Shown: one piece after another, positions 59,919 through 64,000 of the stretch
Layout of the letters: every line of letters begins with the position of its first letter
Position numbering within the stretch: position 1 is the first letter of the stretch
Source: Annona cherimola
Taxonomy: Eukaryota > Streptophyta > Magnoliopsida > Magnoliales > Annonaceae
NCBI GenBank assembly: GCA_030490835.1
Contig: CM059977.1
Span: forward strand, 16,091,399-16,155,398
DNA length: 64,000 nucleotides
Direction of reading: 5' to 3'
Notes under the pieces: model-generated
Database searches by the model: none
Told to the model about the DNA's origin: nothing
The model's input: the letters and a program-made list of their open reading frames with translations, nothing else
Program-made: the position numbers and the translations under genes

Positions 59919-60537
59919 TATATGTATATATATGAGATTGATATGCACCTCACGTGTGCTACGTGATTTTCAAGGTTTCTAATCTAGGCATGAAACTAAT
60001 CTCATTTTAGTAATGCAGGATTGAGTACATCAGATTTTAAAGTCAAACAACTACATTTGAAAAGTTGATTTTAAGAGATATATTTGAACTCAAATTACGA
60101 ATTGGAATGGCAATAAGGGCGTGTTAGCTAGGCAATCCAATTAACTAATAGACCAATTTTCTCAATTACTTTTATCATCTTAAAAAAAAACTTTTAATGA
60201 CTAAGTTTTCGAATTTTCTTACCCTTTTATCTATTGGTCATAATTCTATATACATCTTTCAAAATAGTAAAAGTTGTTATACGAATTAAATATATGTAGA
60301 ACAATAGTTTTGTAAAAAGAAAACAAAAAATATTTAAAAAATATTTTCCGGGCAAGATGCATGGTTATTCCCATGCTTCCAGATGATACCTTTGTTGGAC
60401 TTGAATGATGTTGGTTCGAAAGCTATAGTCTCGTATTCTTATATTTTATTATAATAATTTAAAAGTAGAAGTTCTAAATTATTCCAATTTTCAATACCTG
60501 AATTCGGTAAAAAAAAAAAAAATGTAGTTCGAATTAA
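59919..60537. other. Intergenic, no gene
   Basis: AT-rich. 60160-60360 looks like a decayed half of a family C foldback (TAGTAAAAGTTGTTATACG, AATAGTTTTGTAAAAAG). Confidence 0.35.
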
Positions 60538-60828
60538 GGGTGTGTTTGTTTGGGATATAAACATGTCAACCAAAACTTTTCAATCTAAAACTTTTCACTC
60601 TCCATAACTACTCTATTTTTTAATTATTTTTTCACATTTTCCTATACAAACTACACTACTTTTCAATCATTTCTACACAACCATCTATACAACTAACCTA
60701 TCTATTTTAACTTTATTCTCTTTACTTCTCATCATTACTCCTATTATATCATATCATTTTCTATCAATGTGACAACTTCTATCTCAAAAACTTTTCATCA
60801 AAAGTTTTACCCCCAACCAAACATACCC
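60538..60828 (+). mobile_element. Complete MITE, family B reference copy
   Basis: Ends GGGTGTGTTTGTTTGGG and, inverted, GGGTATGTTTGGTTGGG, flanked by a 3-bp TAA duplication at 60535-60537 and 60829-60831. Length 291 bp, non-coding. The TAA duplication and GGGTGTGTTTGG end fit a Tourist-like/PIF-Harbinger MITE. Near-intact, so among the youngest of at least ten copies in the window. Confidence 0.85.
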
Positions 60829-60831
60829 TAA

Positions 60832-61412
60832 AGTTCAGAAATAGCAAGGAAGGGTATTAGACTGATAGGGCTCACTAATACAAAATTCTGTTTCCAGTTC
60901 ATCTGTCTCCATTTCATCTTGGAGAACCAAAACATCTTCTTCTTCTTCTTCTTTTTTTTTTTTTTGGTCACTCTGCCCTGCTTATTTTCTTAGCAATAAA
61001 AATTGCAACCATTTCGTTGCCAAAAGGAAAATGCGATCCAACCGTGGTAATTAAAAACATTTGTTTTCATTTTTGTTGCTTGAAAATAAAATTTCTTGCA
61101 GTTAACCTGAGTTGAACCCATGCACTTGATCTTGGAGTCCCAGTGAAAGTTATCTACGCCCGCCTTGTTGAAGAAGTGATTGATCTGAACATCCCTTGAT
61201 GTTTGTTTACTCTTCAAATATTCAACTGAAATGATAATTATAAGAATAAGTTAAAAAGTTTATACTTTTAACTTATTTTCTATATAAGATTTTAAAGTCA
61301 AATATATTTTCTTTTTGAAAAGACTTGCTTCGTTTTAGTCCGACTCTGTTTCGTAATCTTCTGAAGTTAAAATCTTCTCAATTTTAAAGTTTATAAGAAA
61401 CTAAGCTTTTCT
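60832..61412. other. Intergenic, no gene
   Basis: Contains a (CTT)n/T-run (60940-60966). The 75-codon minus frame at 60990-61217 has no recognisable domain. Confidence 0.35.
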
Positions 61413-61424
61413 TGGGGTGGGCTT

Positions 61425-61461
<37 letters not shown>

Positions 61462-61797
61462 ATTGGTATATAATTACATGTATCTCAACACATATTATAC
61501 TTGAAGATCTGAGACATTCTTACAAATCTGGGGACACGTAACACCCCAAAGAAATCTGGAAGACACAGCTTCCAACAGCTACCCCGAGAGACCACCTACT
61601 CTCACACCTCTTTCATCCGGGAGACAACCTGCTCCCATACCTTTTTCCACCCGGGAGACAACCTGCTCCCACACCCATCTATTTTTTGGGACCAAAATCC
61701 CGAATGGGATTCGATCCCACGCCAGCCGCAGAAATGCCTTCCGCACCGCTGCTGGCGACCAACCGAGCTGGCCTCGGTTGGTGGGGTGGGCTTCATT
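61413..61797 (-). mobile_element. tRNA-derived SINE with poly(A) tail and 16-bp target duplication
   Basis: A perfect 16-bp direct repeat, TGGGGTGGGCTTCATT, lies at 61413-61428 and 61782-61797. On the minus strand the insert opens with a pol III A box (CAGCTCGGTTGG, 61770-61759) and, about 40 bases on, a B box (GGATCGAATCCC, 61717-61706). It ends in an A-run of about 33 bases (the T-run starting at 61427 on the plus strand). Between them are three tandem units of about 37 bases containing GGGAGCAGGTTGTCTCCC (61585-61675). About 350 bp in all, non-coding. Confidence 0.88.
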
Positions 61798-62745
61798 GAA
61801 AGAGCGTGTATATGGTAAAGCTTATGAAAGAACTAATCAAATTTCTCATAAGGCATAGCTGTCCCCTCACTAAATGAAGCCTTAGTTGTTCTTCGAACTA
61901 AAGAACCAAACTTTACTTTGTGGTTCCCAAAGCTGAATGCATTATTTAATATCTAAAGTTAAAGCATCCTACTTAATCACTTTCATCAATTCAACAGTCA
62001 AAAGTGATAGAAGTTCCGCTTTGTTCTTCTTTAAAGGATCTTTTTTATTTTATTTATTTATTTAAAGGCAACAAAAATTAGAAGTTACAAAATCAAGAAA
62101 TTATAGATACTCGTTGATCATTAAGAAGAACATAAAATGATACAATTTTTTTATTTTTTATCATTGAATGGCGAATGAAGAAAAATGTCCGCCACAAGAT
62201 ATATTGGCTCGTGAAAACCAAAACATATGTTTTTTATTTGTATATTTATATCCATCTAGAATATTTATCACGATGAAAATCTCAAGATATTTTTACAAAT
62301 TTAGGGAGACAATCTGCTTAGATCTAGAAACTCGGAGATATAATTTCATATAATAAATTTGAAAATACGGCTCCACCAAAGAACTAAAGAGATAACTTCC
62401 AAACAAGTTAAGGATAAGATGCCCCTAGCACTATTTGAATCTCTGTCTCAATGGTGCTGCTAACCGAGCAATGGCTACTTGGCAAACCAAAACATGTTGA
62501 GCCAACTTTACAATAGATATGCAATTGGGGCGTCGTCCGCGTGGTCAAAATGCTGACACTATTGCACTTTTGTGTTCTTTTACTACATTACAGAGTTTTG
62601 TCTCTTTAGTAATTTGATGGGAGCTTATTGTCTCTCTCAATAAATTAGTGGGAGTATGTTGTCTCTCTAAATGATAGATAAAAATTTCTTATCTCCCTCA
62701 GTAAATAGGTGGGAGCATGTTTTCTCCCCAAATAATAAATGAGAG
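61798..62745. other. Intergenic, no gene
   Basis: AT-rich. From 62590 to 62754 the motif (T/A)GGTGGGAGCATGTT-TCTC recurs about four times in diverged form, an old short tandem array. Confidence 0.4.
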
Positions 62746-62754
62746 TTTATTCTC

Positions 62755-63074
62755 GGAGCTCAATCCTATGCACCCGGTGCATTCAGCCTCAAATCACCCG
62801 GGTGTACTACACCTTTTTTTTATTTTTTTTTGAAATTTTTTTCATGAAGCTGTTAATATAAGTTTATTTAACATATGTATCAATTTTTACTATTTTTGGA
62901 GACTTTTAGATATTTTTTTAAAATTTTTAAAAATCAGTGGCATTTTCGGTAATTTTAATAAACCTAGATTAACCATTGTGTAAAAAAAATTTCAAAAAAA
63001 AATAAAAAAAAATAGGTGTAGTACACCCGGGTGCATTGAAGCTGAATGCACCCGGGTGCATAGGATTGCGTTCC
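62755..63074. mobile_element. Foldback MULE-type MITE with perfect 9-bp target duplication
   Basis: Ends GGAGCTCAATCCTATGCACC and, inverted, GGAACGCAATCCTATGCACC, flanked by TTTATTCTC at 62746-62754 and 63075-63083. The outer modules contain CACCCGGGTG palindromes. The right arm has lost about 80 bases of the core present in the left arm. Length 320 bp, non-coding. Confidence 0.85.
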
Positions 63075-63103
63075 TTTATTCTCTCCTTCAGCTTGATTGT
63101 AAT

Positions 63104-63254
63104 ATCCAAGTAAACTACAATATATCCTGCTTTGCATAGATTTCTCCCCCAGAATACTAGCTAGTGAGAGTTTTCTTATTATCCAAATAAGCTACAATAT
63201 ATCCTGCTTTGCATAGATTTCCGCAGAATACTAGCTAGTGAGAGTTTTCTTATT
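63104..63254. repeat. Tandem duplication (77 and 73 bp)
   Basis: ATCCAAGTAAACTACAATAT through GTGAGAGTTTTCTTATT (63104-63180) is repeated at 63181-63254 with two substitutions and a small deletion. Recent. Confidence 0.9.
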
Positions 63255-63345
63255 TTTTTCACTTTGATGATTACGTAGAATTCACTTCACCCTTTTGTAT
63301 TTCCGTTCACTTCTCCGAGAGTTTCGTTCATTTGCGGAAGCAAGA

Positions 63346-63346
<1 letters not shown>

Positions 63347-63382
<36 letters not shown>
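63347..63382. repeat. Poly(T) run, about 35 bases
   Basis: It could be the A-tail of a minus-strand retroposon, but I found neither a flanking duplication nor pol III boxes to its right. Confidence 0.8.
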
Positions 63383-63386
<4 letters not shown>

Positions 63387-63867
63387 ACTCGTGGCCCAGG
63401 TCAGATTTCAGCCCAAACGAAAATTTATATTTTTTTATCTTTTAAATATCTTTTGTATTTCAAAAATAAAAAAGGCATTTTCATGCGATACTATTTTCTG
63501 TTTGTTGTTTGGGGAGAATATTTAAACATTGAACTTTTTTATATTTTTATTTATAAGAGTCATTTGTTTTTTGAAAAGGTTAAAAGTTATTTATTAGTCT
63601 TAAGCAGAAGTAGCCTGACTTTTTCCCCGGTGATTTAGAACACCGATATATCTAAAATGTTTGTACAATATTATAAAGTATTTAGCCCTTTTAGAATGGT
63701 ATTTTGGTCAAATACATGCAGGAGGATATTCGGTATTTTCCCTGGATAATTTTATTGTGGATCTCTTTCTATAATTTTTCTACTGCATCTTAACTAATAT
63801 ATAAAAGGATTATAATCCAGTAAGCCCGGCGCCGATAAGTGTTTGTTTTATAAATTTTATAAAAGAT

Positions 63868-64000
63868 ATGATCTTGTTAGTCTAGCTAAATAATAGTTTA
63901 CTTATCCACTCTAAAAACTTATTTAATTTTTTTTGATTTTTTCATAATTTTATTAATCTAAGTGTATCTAATATATAAATCAAATTTTACCTTTTTAAAG
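63868..64000. mobile_element. Left arm of a family C foldback, cut by the window edge
   Basis: GATCTTGTTAGTCTAGCTAAATAATAGTTTAC, AAAAACTTATTTAA, TTAATCTAAGTGTATCTAATATATAAATCAA and ATTTTACC follow the left-arm order of 59520-59918. The other half would lie beyond the window. Confidence 0.5.

Noticed and set aside
61680..61782. Possible tRNA gene
   Set aside because: A and B boxes are present, but no cloverleaf or acceptor stem forms. The A-tail and target duplication show it is a SINE head.
1..64000. CRISPR arrays, operons, phage or plasmid features
   Set aside because: None present. The repeats are transposons or tandem duplications, and the genes are spliced plant genes.

Overview
The window is nuclear DNA of a flowering plant. 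Five plant gene families are present with GT-AG introns (plus two that fit only as GC-AG), no operon-like spacing, very AT-rich intergenic DNA, and many short inverted-repeat transposons. Among the recognised genes are a GPI-anchored GH17 glucanase with an X8 domain, an E-class PPR protein and an SBP-box factor with a miR156 site; all three types are land-plant hallmarks. The genes lack the strong 5' GC gradient of grasses, but I cannot place the lineage more finely.

Layout. 1-7.6 kb: no gene; foldback/MITE repeats and a 5'-truncated L1 piece with a 17-bp target duplication. 7.65-11.5 kb (+): two-exon GH17 beta-1,3-glucanase. 12.95-15.06 kb (-): eight-exon endonuclease V, tail to tail with the glucanase. 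16.87-17.5 kb (+): small three-exon heavy-metal-associated (HMA) protein. 19.9-21.74 kb (+): intronless E-class PPR protein. 21.7-40.8 kb: no recognisable intact gene; MITEs, foldback elements, tandem duplications and two possible LTR remnants. 41-50.3 kb (+): SPL2/10/11-like SBP-box gene with a 5'-UTR intron, a short uORF and a miR156 site; its third intron carries an RTE-type LINE missing its reverse transcriptase. 50.3-64 kb: transposon-dominated. It holds a 1.8-kb Pack-MULE (about 215-bp terminal inverted repeats, perfect 9-bp target duplication) that has captured most of an LRR gene, a dense run of long foldback elements with 9-bp target duplications, a mini-CACTA and a tRNA-type SINE.

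The genes do not form a pathway. The neighbouring GH17 and endonuclease V genes resemble, from memory, Arabidopsis At4g31140 and At4g31150, and the PPR gene may correspond to At4g31070, so this may be an old conserved block. All coding models were made by hand from splice signals, reading frame and recalled family motifs. Exon phases were checked to sum to whole codons. No database search was possible. Boundaries of degraded repeats are approximate.
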